This document shows, piece after piece, positions 23,166 through 33,364 of a stretch of 64,000 nucleotides of DNA (its first letter is position 1; each line of letters starts with the position of its first letter). Origin of the DNA: Aradus depressus. Its lineage: Eukaryota; Arthropoda; Insecta; Hemiptera; Aradidae. Where the stretch lies: assembly GCA_963662175.1 (NCBI GenBank), contig OY759219.1, positions 47,236,675 through 47,300,674 of the forward strand. Direction: 5' to 3'. The position numbers and the translations under genes were made by a program. The notes below the pieces were generated by a model. The model saw only the letters and a program-made list of their open reading frames with translations, made no database searches and was not told where the DNA came from.

Positions 23166-23972
23166 CATATAAAGGAATATAACAATAATGACATATATAA
23201 AGAAACCTTTAACAAACTAAATAAATAACATAAATAAATTAAAAAAATATATAAATATAATAAGTAATTACAAACTAATAATAATAATAATGTAACATAG
23301 ACAGTAAATATAGAGTGGGGATGTAGGTATTGAATATCAATATAATATGGAAGTTGAATACATTATTCGTTTACAATGAATGATCTAAGTTTCAGAGCGC
23401 AGATTAAATAATAGAAAATGTTTGAGATATCATTCTTATTATGGGCCAGGAGTTATGTATGAAAGTTGGATCGGTCTATACTGATACTCTGAGGCAGGAA
23501 GTGGCTTCTAATGGGGGAGTATATCGGACAGGATGTTAACAGAAACAATGACGTCGACTTAAAAGAAAACACCACTGTCAATCACTTGCATGAGATAATG
23601 TCTGTATGGACTATCAAGAATATGAATAAACTCTAGACTAATTTTCTATTTATATAAATTATTTATTGTTATTTATGTTGTTAAATAATTTAATTGTTAG
23701 GTATTACTTACATACATATTTTGTTTAAATAAATTCAAAACCTATCAATTACGAAGGACAGACAATGGGCTGCTGCTTCAAAGCATGTTTCATGTCAATT
23801 ATTTAAGTTATGAGCAAAACTGTAAAAAACTATATAACTTTAATAAAGAATTAGAATCTAGTTATTCTAATAATTAGAAAAAAAAAAAAGGAAACAAATG
23901 CCGATATCCCGCGATTTTCGGGATTAAAATTCAGACGAGATTCTGGGATTACAAACCTAGACCGATTCTGCG

Positions 23973-24457
23973 TTGCTATGTCCGGTTGGTCGGGAGAACC
24001 TATCAACGTCTCATAGATCAGCACGGGACAGGGGCTTTGTCCCGGCGACAAAGGCTATGGTTGCATCTGCCGTCCCCAGTGTCACAACACCACCTATCCA
24101 GACAATTCTTCCCAAACCAAAGCTGCCTTCCCAACTTCTGAACACATCCGTCCTACAAAAAAAAAACTTGTGCGGATCCCTCTGTTATCTAACACAAACC
24201 ACAATGTTGTTACTGGTTTTACTCCAAAAGTCAAACAGGAGATCAATGCTCAAACGGCTTTACAACCTGGAGGTAGTTCATTTCAGTTTGTGGGAGGTAA
24301 TCCAAGAAAGGATCGGTTTGAGTGCGAGGCAGCAGGAGATGTCCTCTGCGGATCCGGGATACGATCCCATGAATTGGTAGTCACCAAGCAGTATACATAT
24401 AAAGAGCTATTGCCGTTGAGAACCAACGTTCTAAACCAATCGCTAAAAAAATCGTAG
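23973..24457 (+). pseudogene. Coding-like fragment with a frameshift, unknown family
   Basis: Two overlapping frames read like one broken protein. The first gives VASAVPSVTTPPIQTILPKP and KLPSQLLNTSVLQ. After an A10 run (about 24157-24166) the other frame gives VRIPLLSNTNHNVVTGFTPK, VKQEINAQTALQPGGSSFQF and so on. The composition is Pro/Thr/Gln-rich, as in disordered parts of nuclear proteins. No domain is recognised. It could be a processed-pseudogene piece or chance. Confidence 0.3.
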
Positions 24458-24639
24458 GTGAATCATTAACAACGTACTTCCCCAGTGTGAATTAATCAAC
24501 TGATTTTTTACCGTTTTGGTATAAAATCAATAGGTGCGTTACTCAGGGAATCAATTGGTTTTAACCTTATGGGGTTTTCATTTTTGGAATCAGGGGGGGG
24601 GGGGGGGAGTCGGAAACATAAAATTCCGGTGAAAATTCA

Positions 24640-24850
24640 ACCTAAAATTTATGAAAAAATAAAGAAAAACATAAGTTTTTTAAAAAAATATTTCCTATTT
24701 CACTAAATATGTGGGAGTACTTTCAGTATTGCTACCAACATCAGCGACGACTCAACAAATACTGTAACGAATACTAAAAGTACGTGGCAGAAGATGGCAG
24801 CACTTCCATATATATTTTGTGAAATAGACAATATTTAAATAAAACACGTT
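24640..24850. repeat. Decayed copy of foldback family 3
   Basis: It has ends related to the 60162 foldback (ATTTCACTAAATATGTGGGA on one side and TGTGAAATAGACAATATTTA on the other). A minus-strand hammerhead-like core at 24712-24746 has its box reduced to CTGATGT. The plus-strand arm is heavily mutated. Confidence 0.55.
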
Positions 24851-24889
24851 TTTCTTTATTTTTTCTGAAATTGATTATTGAGTTTTCAT

Positions 24890-25260
24890 CGGAATTACAT
24901 GTATCCGATCTGCTGATTCCAAAAATGATAACACCATAATGTTAAGTATCATATAATATATGTATAAATATGGGGGGGGGGGGGGGGGGACCTTATGGGA
25001 TTTTGTATTTACATATTAATTTTCATGTCAAAACATTGATTATAACGGCAGTTATTGAGTTTTAGTGATAAGCCCTCTCCTTTTTATCTTTGGTCTATTT
25101 GGCTGAAAAATAATGGGTGTCGTCTTTATCGGGTTCTGGATGTACTACGTAAAAAATATAGTATCGATATATTCACTCTATCAGGAGTTACAGTGTTGTC
25201 GGATACACAGAGACAGAAATACAAGAGAATTGGCAACACAGTGGGTCCAGTGTCCAGTTC
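24890..25260 (-). repeat. Modular repeat copy with a G run
   Basis: It shows GTCAAAACATTGATTATAAC, GGCTGAAAAATAATGGGTG, CTATCAGGAGTTACAGTG and an 18-G run at 24972-24989, the features of the modular repeat. No coding content is seen. Confidence 0.5.
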
Positions 25261-25928
25261 TCTGTTTCCTTAAATGAGATCAGTAGACTAGTGATTAGTT
25301 TGGTGTCTGATAAAGTTGACTGAGGTATCAAAGAATCTTCACTGTATGGGGGGAGGGGGGGGGGGGGGGGGGGATTTAGAAGACACTTGTTCTAACGTCC
25401 GACTTACTCGCAGGTTGAGGTGTGGCCCACCCAGACTACCCCCCCCTCAATGCAGCCAGCGCTACATAATTTGAATGTGAGGACCATCTGTCCAGGTTCC
25501 CTGTCCAGGAGCTCTCATAGTTAATCTGAGGTGAGTTATTGTTCACAGCGGGGAGGGGGGGGGGGGGGGGGGGGGGGGGGCTCCGTACTCACTACGCCAC
25601 TAGAAACACTCTCCTGTCTCTCTGTGTATCGCCACATCAGGTATGTTCTGTGCATTGGTAGCATTTGACAGATGAACAAGGGAGGGGGGGGGGGGGGGGG
25701 GGGGGGTATTTTGTTTATAGATTGAAAATGGTAGAACATATATTCATGAAATTTGTAGGTATTTTCTATGCGATAGTCCAAAATTGAATGTAAGTTATAT
25801 ACCAACTCAAAATTTGAATGGGATAGGAGTCCAAAAACATAAAACGAGTGTTTTGAACGATTGATCATAATTTCATGAAATTTGAAATTTCACATATAGC
25901 ATTCTTGTATGCACATAAACAAAGGCGT

Positions 25929-26255
25929 GAGGGCGCCGGTAGCTCAGTTGGCTTGTCTTCTGAGCTCAAGAACGTGGGTTCGAAACTCGTTTATTTTATC
26001 TGGGAGGTAGAATAAACTTGAGCACGCCGTCCTTCGGATGGGACGTTAAGCAATGGTTCCAAGTCTGTACGATGTCAGGTACTCGTTAAAGACCCCTGCC
26101 CTAGGTGAATAAAAATTTAGGATAGAGAAAATTTATGACTCCCACAGTAGAGTCGGGCTCATGTCCACCAGAGTGACGAAAGAGCGCTCTGGTAGTAGGC
26201 GATATGACCTCATAGTTAAAGCCCGGGCATGAGTCATAAAACCTAACCTAACAAA
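25929..26255 (+). repeat. SINE family 1, near full length
   Basis: It is complete from GAGGGCGCCGGTAGCTCAG to AAAGCCCGGGCATGAGTCAT followed by CTAACCTAAC. A small deletion removes part of the anticodon arm and the GGCCGAGGCC segment. The direct repeat AACAAAGGC is seen shortly before the head and right after the tail, so it may be the target-site duplication. Confidence 0.9.
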
Positions 26256-28109
26256 GGCCACGTCTGATTTTAACATTTTGAACCAGAAGGAGGAATGTGT
26301 GTTGGGAGGCCATAACAGTACAAGTCAAAAAAGTCAAGGTTTCAGGAGAACCGAAAATGTTTTTTGCCACTGAACAAATGTTTTTGAACTGCCAAAAAAG
26401 TAGGTCTACACAACGTGAGAGACATTACCGACTTGTCCTCTTCTCACCACGTCTAGAGATTGACTTCACATTGTGAAATGTGTAATAATACTGTTTTGGC
26501 CAAAAATGGACTTGCACTATTTTTCCCGCCCATCAAAAAAGATTATAACGAGTCACCTCACAACGAACAGCTTCTCATGACTACTAACTGCTGTTTTGCA
26601 AATCCCGTCCATATGACTTGCAATGAGGAAAAATACATTTAAAAAAGTTGTGAATATCTGCCATGATTTTTTTTTTACTTCAGAAATTTCAGCTAAACTG
26701 AGCCTTAACACTCTTAGCCGAACTAGGAACCCTTTTAACGACTCTTTGTAGAGTGGTTCCCCTTTCGAACACCTCCCATCAATAGACTGCTGATTGCCAA
26801 ATCGGCCCACTACAGATAGGGTTAATAAAACATGTCCGACTGGATATATACTGTTTTTTTTGCCGCCTCTTGGGGTGGTAGTCGGTTGTGGGTTGGGGGA
26901 GTTGGTCTGTTTTGATCCCACCTCACAATGGCTTGACTTATGGACTTTTGCGCCCCATGGGGGCTCCAACCACAAGGGGATGAGGGGGGGGGGGGGGGGG
27001 GGGATCAAACAAAATTTGTACCTCCCATTGTTGAAGGGTAGGACACTATTGTGACAAGCTGCCTTCTAGATTTATGTGACAGGGAGGTTTCGTGGCCAGT
27101 CCCACCTCCCGTCTAGAGGAGGGATGTCGCGATGAGCAGATGTACCCGCCCCTAACTCCACAACGTGTTAAATCCATTTAGTAATGGCTAACTCCCCGCT
27201 CGGTCTGTCCCCATATATCTCCCGGCCCTATAATGTCCCTGTTTTCCGTCCTACATTTACATTTAAATGTCCTCTATCCCCGGTTCATATTAATGTTTCC
27301 TCTATGTATAAAAGGCTGTTTGTCCCATAACAGATTAATATATAGAATTAGCTTATAGTTGAAGATTAGCTCCATAGAATTCAATGAACGCCCCAATTAC
27401 CAAATCAGTTCTATTATTTCAATTTCCACGGTTTTTGTTTTTCTTCCCTTCAAACAACCTAAGTGAACAAATAAAAAAAAAAAATCCCTCTCGAATGAGT
27501 GATCAACTCTAATTTTACTAAATATTTGGAGCTCCTGTCAAGACGTATTATGTCCACCAACTGAAACTTGTCAGGAGATGCGAAATTCGACAAGCAAAAC
27601 AACTGTACCATATGAGAGAACACTTTTTTTGCCATTACTGCTCTACACTTTCCCTCATCTGTGCTCTTATTCTTTTTCGTAATTTTTTTGTAATTTGATT
27701 ATTAAATCTGGTCTTAATGCGTTTTTATGTAAATGGATGGACACGATTTTTTTGGTTTAAACTGAAAATAGGATAAACGAAAAAATATATTAAAAAGTTT
27801 GTTTTTTCTACATTTTTTTTATTTTCCAAAAATTACAAGAAGAATGTTTTAAATTGAATAAGAAATATGACAACAACGCTATTACCTCCAGGAAAAATTT
27901 TAAAATTAGTTTGTGTTTAAATAAAAATAAATATATAATACATTATTACATCATCACTTCTCCCATTTATTTTTTGCCTTCTCAGCAAATAGCAATTATA
28001 AACGTTTAGGGAAGCACTCTCATCATCAGTGTCTATAATACTTCTGTTCTTTAGGTAAGCTAATCCTTCTGTATTCAGAATCTTCCTTTTAAAGAACATA
28101 TATGTTTGG

Positions 28110-28457
28110 GAGCCATGGTGGCCGTGCCGACTAGATCGTCGAGCTTTGGTCGCATGGCTCACCATGGTTTGCGGGTTCGAATCCCGTCCGAGAGTGAGTT
28201 TTATTTCGTAGATAGAACTCCCTCCCGGGGCCATGGATGTCGTAATTAACTAGATAACACAGTAACATGACTAATATGCACCGTACATAAAGCCCAAAAA
28301 AAAAAAACTGTATATGTAATGAACGTATAGTCATGAAATTTTATACGTAAATTCAAAACCTCATAATGAAGAATCATCAAGTTGACAAGACAAGGGAAGA
28401 TCTGAAGAGAGGTTTCAACACAACAGTAGTATAAGGTTATCATATCAAGGTTAACAG
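28110..28457 (+). repeat. SINE family 2 plus 3' flank, inverted twin of 7345-7692
   Basis: The SINE (GGAGCCATGGTGGCCGTGCC, B-box GGGTTCGAATCCC, CCCGGGGCCATGGATGTCG, CTAATATGCACCGTACATAA, A12) is followed by the same 150-bp stretch seen next to the copy at 7345, down to CAAGGTTAAC. By eye the two differ at only a few percent of positions. Confidence 0.85.
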
Positions 28458-28530
28458 TTAATATCTGTTCAAGTAGCTAATGTTGACGCTGTCTTAATGT
28501 AAACATTCTTGTGATGTAAACATACTATTA

Positions 28531-28566
28531 CCATGTTATGGTTTAACGGAAATTAATATTATTATA
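28531..28566 (+). repeat. Short LINE-type tail, three copies in the window
   Basis: The motif GTTATGGTTTAACGGAAAT followed by (TATTAT)n occurs here, at 62196-62232 (plus) and at 46343-46378 (minus). A shared end running into a TTA/ATT repeat suggests the 3' end of a non-LTR element. Confidence 0.45.
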
Positions 28567-28750
28567 AGACGTGGCTCCACACTTGTATTGACAAATATTG
28601 GGTAAATGATTGATAATATCTGTATTAAAATGTTGATATAATGGTTATCTATCTAAAATGTGTGGCCTCTTTGGAAGTGTGTTCCATTACCACGTTCGTT
28701 CTGCGGCTTCAACATATTTTTCCATTTATTCATTTGTGTGTTTCTGTTAA

Positions 28751-30441
28751 CCCTCATGTCTACGGACCATTCAATGATACGTCAGTCTACGGATGGGTCC
28801 AGCCAGACCCATACATGTTTTTTTGTACAAATGACACACTAAAAGGAAGGAATAAAGCTTCACTCAATGAAATGCAACTAAAGTAACGTTTAATTAATTA
28901 TAATGATATTACTTATTTATTAATTAATTATTTATTAATTATTCAATAATTTTTATATAAAAAATGAAAACACTTTTCTTTTCTTTTAATTATGCTTTTC
29001 TATTAAACAAAAGATTACTTAAAAAATAAAACTTAAAAGAAAACTTTATTAACTATTTTCCCCTTCACTGCTAATACACTTGAAGCATTTCTGAAATTGC
29101 TTAGAATGTTGGGGCGGCTTTATCGGTCGCTTGTCTTCGCATTCTAGTTTTCTGGTCGTCAAACCTAATAAAACGGCTAATGGCCCAGAAACCCGAATAG
29201 CCATTGTGGCTCTAAACACTGAGAGAACATTCGTTTTCGATAGCTCTTTTGTGTGCTGTGCATTGCAGTGGTTTACCCCGGCGGCCAGTAGCAATCCAAA
29301 ATATGCATATAGCTCTTTTACTGTTACACTTTTCTACAATTTAGATTGTTTATCTTTCGGTGGCTTCTAGCACCTTTCTGTTTGTTTCTCGCATAATGAT
29401 TACAACCACGTCCACAGTGATAATTGATTTCAACATATCTAGTGGATTTCTTCCTATGGAACTTTTGATAGTTTGACGTATAATGTTGTGGATTTGTACC
29501 CGAGTGGATGAAGGTGGTATTTTATTCCATCTGGTTCCATCTCGAGACACAACATATTTACTATGATCTTGTTCTTGTTGTGACAACACCATTCTTTAGC
29601 TCAGCCAGTTCCTCTTCATAGTCACTATTATCTTCTTTATCAGCTTCTCTTTCAACTACATCAACTCATCCGAAGCACATGCATCAAGGATGTACTCCTC
29701 ATTTGTATCTTCCGCATCCTTATCTGACTCTTCGTTGTTTCTTGACAAAAAGTCACCAATTCGACAATAATATGCCTCCCTTTCTTCCTCCTTCATGCTA
29801 AAACAGTATATTTGAACGAATAAGACAAAAGTAATCAGCATGGCAAATCGTAAGAAAAAGACCACAACCAGAATTTTGTATCAAAGCACTGAAAATACAA
29901 GAAGCTCAGAAATTTTCATTTGTTTGGTGGCTTCCCCAACACGTATACATCTATCGTTGCGGTACAGTAACATAAGTAATTAGGGCTAAACAATGAAGTG
30001 AGTAATATAGAGGAAAAACTTACCGACTCAGTGTATAATGAGGAACATTTTCAAAATCTTCACTCATTTTATCAACAAAAATTAATTTTTATAGAAAATA
30101 ACACAAACTACAATTCTACCACTTACTAGAATCATTGTTAGTTGTAAACTAAAGTGAAATAATCTATTCATGAAATACCCTGGATTGACAATAAAGATAA
30201 GGTAGAAATATATATACATGGGTCTGTACAGACCCATCCGTAGACCAGAAGTTGTGATGTACAAAATTTCACAGAAATTCGACAAAAATTATTTTTTTCG
30301 AAGTTTCTTTTTGGGAACCTGTTCCCAACATTCTCGTTGAGGATATCATGAAGTTTCATCTCATTCTGTGGAAAATTTAATACTTTTTTTAATAAGTGTT
30401 TTTGAAATGGGTCTGGCTGGACCCATCCGTAGATATAAAGG
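28751..30441 (-). mobile_element. piggyBac-type transposon relic with TTAA ends
   Basis: TTAA at 28747-28750 and 30442-30445 flank ends starting CCCTCATGTCTACGGA and (right end, reversed) CCTTTATATCTACGGA. A longer shared segment, CTACGGATGGGTCCAGCC, lies inside both ends in inverted orientation. The interior encodes an N-terminal piece of a piggyBac transposase on the minus strand. The outside sequences (TTTGTGTGTTTCTG and CTCGATAACTCCCGATAG) join into a copy of the modular repeat, which supports these boundaries. Confidence 0.8.
29049..29865 (-). pseudogene. piggyBac transposase, N-terminal half, several frames
   Basis: On the minus strand there is an acidic N-terminus (29865-29656; NNEESDKDAEDTNEEY). 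Next comes SRDGTRWNKIPPSSTRVQIH with NIIRQ (29592-29350), the segment before the DDE domain in piggyBac-family proteins. Then LLAAGVNHCNAQHTKELSKT and VLSVFRATMA (29294-29049) follow, matching the GLLxLAGV...LWxT...FRxTM region. The three pieces are in different frames, and the catalytic domain is absent. This is a different family from the copy at 33365. Confidence 0.75.
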
Positions 30442-30445
30442 TTAA

Positions 30446-30900
30446 CTCGATAACTCCCGATAGAATTAATATATCGACACGAAAACTTGTATATGCATTC
30501 TGAACATCATTAGGACAACACCTCTTGATTTTCAGCCAAATCCGCCAAAGGGAAGGAGGCTTAACATAAGTACTTTAATAACTGCCGTTGTAATGATTGT
30601 AACAACTTGAAATTTTATATGTAAATTCAAAACTCCATAAATACGACACTTATTAATTTTCAGTTGAATCGGTCGAAGGGAAGAGGAGGATCAGAGGGGT
30701 GCTCAATTCAAAAACCCCAACAACTGCCGATTTAATAAATTTATAAACACCAAATTTAGTATGAGGTTTCAGAAGCCCGTAGGTACGTGAATCAACTATT
30801 GATTTTTTAGCCCAAACGGTCGACTGGTTTTGAAGGGGGAGCAAAGAGTTAATTGTCTATATCATTGTTGGTGATTCACCAACGACAACCCAAAACATGT
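30446..30900 (+). repeat. Modular non-coding repeat, well-preserved copy
   Basis: It consists of three successive units of roughly 150 bp, each running: AACTCCCGAT or AACTGCCG, a TAATGAATGTATCGACACG-like block, GAAATTTTATATG, a short spacer, TTGATTTTCAGCCAAATC, CGAAGGGAAG, then CTTAACA or CTCAATTC with AAAAACCCC. It ends GGGGGAGCAAAGAGTTAATT and GTGATTCACCAACGAC. No frame is open through the units. Fragments in both orientations are scattered through the window. Confidence 0.7.
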
Positions 30901-31004
30901 CTTTCCAGACGTGGTTAAATTTGATATTTTATTTAATCTATTTTCGTTTGTTATATTATTATTTAAATTTTTATAAATATAAAATATATTCTTGTAAAGA
31001 GTAA

Positions 31005-31112
31005 AGAGGGCCCCGGTAGCTGAGTGGTTTGATTGCTTGCTTACTGACATCAAGATCGCGGATTCAAAAACCGGCCAAGGTATCTGGGAAGTAAAATAAA
31101 CTTAAGCACGTA
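31005..31112 (+). repeat. SINE family 1, 5' half of a split copy
   Basis: The head GAGGGCCCCGGTAGCTGAG, a degenerate B-box, and TATCTGGGAAGTAAAATAAA run up to AACTTAAGCACG. The matching 3' half resumes at about 35546 with TAACTTAAGCACATTG. The shared AACTTAAGCAC (11 bp) is the expected target-site duplication of the LINE tail inserted between them. Confidence 0.7.
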
Positions 31113-31538
31113 ATACTAGTAGTAAAGTCTTTATTCAATTAACATAATAAAAAATTACATACAAAACATATTTACAATAATGTGACCTTTTATGGAGACA
31201 GACTCAATGGCCTAAGCCGTCTTGAGGAGTCTAGATTTACATAAATAATATTATCTTATAAACTTATTAACAACAAATTTTTCTTTCTAAAATACAAATA
31301 AAAATAAAATAATAAATATATCTTTATTCCTATTTATTTAATTCAGTTTCTGAAATCGTAAGCCTTTTTGCAATAATTTACCAGTAGTTGCCAATCTTTA
31401 CCATTTAATAATTCCAACATAAGAAGCATATTTGATAATTGTGTGCTCCATATCTCGATGTTATTAACAGACAGACTATCTCCCAGATTGTAGTCCCAGA
31501 TATATTTATTTATCCGTCGGAACCAGAGTACATTCCTT
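31113..31538 (-). repeat. LINE 3' end, itself split by a piggyBac
   Basis: On the minus strand the sequence ends GAATAAAGACTTTACTACTA followed by GTATTA, after a 3'-UTR-like stretch (CTTAGGCCATTGAGTCTG). Its upstream part seems to continue at 35440-35545, beyond the piggyBac element. It is 5'-truncated and flanked by the AACTTAAGCAC duplication. No protein-coding part is recognised, so the clade is unknown. Confidence 0.5.
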
Positions 31539-31888
31539 TTAACCCTAGAGCGGGCGCAAAGGTAAAAGTAACACCGGCGGTCGCAATTATCTATCAGAAA
31601 CAGTGCAATAAAATGATAATATTAGTTCATATTACGGTTTGACGTATTTTAATACTTGGCTTGTTAAAAAAAAAAACACTTAATATGCATAATTATTTAA
31701 TTATGAAAAAACAAAAACAGCTTGAACTTAAAGAAAAAGGAACATTAGAATAATTGCTATAGCAGGAACTATTAAAAATTAATTTCCTTATAAAAATATT
31801 TACAAAAAATAACTTATTGTAAAATAAAAGTAAATTTCACAAAAGGCAGATATTAGGGAACTTTAGAATAATTGCTGGAGCAGAACTT

Positions 31889-32167
31889 TCAAAAATTAAC
31901 ATAAACCTTACATAAATGTTTACAAAAAAAAAACCTATTGTAAAATAAGTGAATTGCACGAAAGGCAAATATTTCTGGAATGCTCCAAACAGATGAACTT
32001 GAACACATTTGACACATATATTTGGTAACTCTGTTTCTTTTTTCACAACGACAAGTATCACATCTTCGTCTTTTGCTGCCATCAGGTACATTATAATGGG
32101 GGCGCCTTTCAGAATGTAAAATTTCCAATAAACAAATGTATGTATTGAATTTAATTAATTTATGCAC
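31889..32167 (-). pseudogene. piggyBac C-terminal cysteine-rich domain
   Basis: The minus-strand frame contains KRRRCDTCRCEKRNRVTKYM followed by CQMC, the CxxC...CxxC zinc-binding pattern found at the end of piggyBac transposases. The main transposase frame (ending 33365) lacks such a tail. About 1.2 kb containing two SINEs separates the two pieces, so they were probably one gene. Confidence 0.7.
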
Positions 32168-32525
32168 TATTTGGGCAATTTAAACAATATATAGTATATT
32201 CACTTAGCTTCTCCTGAATCAGACATATTAGCTAAGGTTTGAAAAATAAATGAACGGCACTGTACCACTGACAGAAACTGATGTGTAAAGATAATGACGT
32301 GGCTTTCCTGTGTTTACATGCCGGCTTTGCCCACTTATTGTAAACAACGGAGGCCCACCTCTTGGGTTCAATGTCTACAACTAGTCTACTTCCAATACCA
32401 ATTGTTCCCATCATAATTTGAATTTTTTCGTGCTAAGTTGGTGAATTGCCCCACTATGCGGCCCCCTCTAGCTGTAGAGTCTTCGTTACGTCTATACAGT
32501 GCTATTACAACAATAGGTCTTACAA

Positions 32526-32735
32526 AATAAGGCCCGTGCGGGACTACAGCTAGAGCTTGAGTCGCATGGTGTGCGGGTTCGAATCCTGTCCTTGAGAGTG
32601 TTTTGTTATCTTAAATAGTTTTTCCTCCCAGGCCCATGGATGTTGAAAGTAACTGGTATATTTACCACCGTTAGAGAGATATGGCTAATATGCATCAAAT
32701 ATATAATAGGATCAAAAAAAAATAGTTTCTTATCA
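32526..32735 (+). repeat. SINE family 2 copy, diverged
   Basis: It shows GGCCCGTGCGGGACTACAGC, B-box GGGTTCGAATCC, CTCCCAGGCCCATGGATG, GGCTAATATGCATCAAAT and an A9 run. It lies inside the piggyBac at 31543-35435. Confidence 0.75.
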
Positions 32736-32870
32736 ATAATGATAGTATGCAAGTTTGTTGAAAAAAAAACCATATTTTATTCACATAATAAAATTATGTT
32801 ATCATTATTTATAATATTTCACAAATATTTCTTTTTGTTAAAATGTTCGTCAATACACACACAAACTGGG

Positions 32871-33215
32871 GGGCGCCGGTAGCTCAGTTGTATGCGTGCT
32901 TGCCTTCTGAGCTCAAGATCGTGGGTTCGAAACCCGGCCGAGGCCCTTAGTTTATTTTATCTGTGAGGTAAAATAAACTTAGGCAGGCCGTTCTTCATGA
33001 TTGGATGCTAAGCGATGGTCCCGAGCCTGTGCGATGTCAAGTACTCGTTAAAGATGCCTGGCCCTAGATGAATAAAAATTTAGGGTAGGCAGAATTTCGG
33101 ACTCCCACAGTAGAGTCGGGCTCATGTCCACCAGAGTGATAAAGGAGCGGCTCTGGTAGTAGGCGATATGACCTCGTAGTTGAAGCCCGGGCGTGAGTCA
33201 TAATAACTATCTATT
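32871..33215 (+). repeat. SINE family 1, full length reference copy
   Basis: All parts are present in order: GGGCGCCGGTAGCTCAGTTG, GAGCTCAAGATCGTGGGTTC, CCCGGCCGAGGCCCTTAG, TTATTTTATCTGTGAGGT, a slightly mutated middle block, GATGGTCCCGAGCCTGTGCG, AAGTACTCGTTAAAGATG, TAGAGTCGGGCTCATGTCC, CTGGTAGTAGGCGATATGAC and the end GCGTGAGTCATAATAACTA. The length is about 340 bp. The head is tRNA-derived by its two Pol III promoter boxes. Confidence 0.92.
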
Positions 33216-33364
33216 ATATAGATACAATTTATAACAGCCTGTTTATATTTGTATTTTTGTCCGCTTCTGCGATACCGTCGTTGATCGCTACAGCTTGAAG
33301 TTAGTTATTAACAGTAAATAAAATAGGTACATAAAACAGTTGTACATATATTTTTGGTAATAAA

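Noticed and set aside
25536..25868. Frame rich in poly-proline
   Set aside because: The proline runs are translations of G/C homopolymers; no codon bias or domain.
27120..27420. Solo LTR (TGTCGCG... with TATAAAAGG)
   Set aside because: Promoter-like features, but no matching second LTR, no clear CA end and no target duplication.
28015..28045. CTGATGA box on the minus strand
   Set aside because: No GAA(A) box or stem II follows at the right distance; a chance 7-mer.
28641..28886. 81-codon plus-strand frame
   Set aside because: It spans the left end of the piggyBac relic, including its inverted repeat; not a gene.
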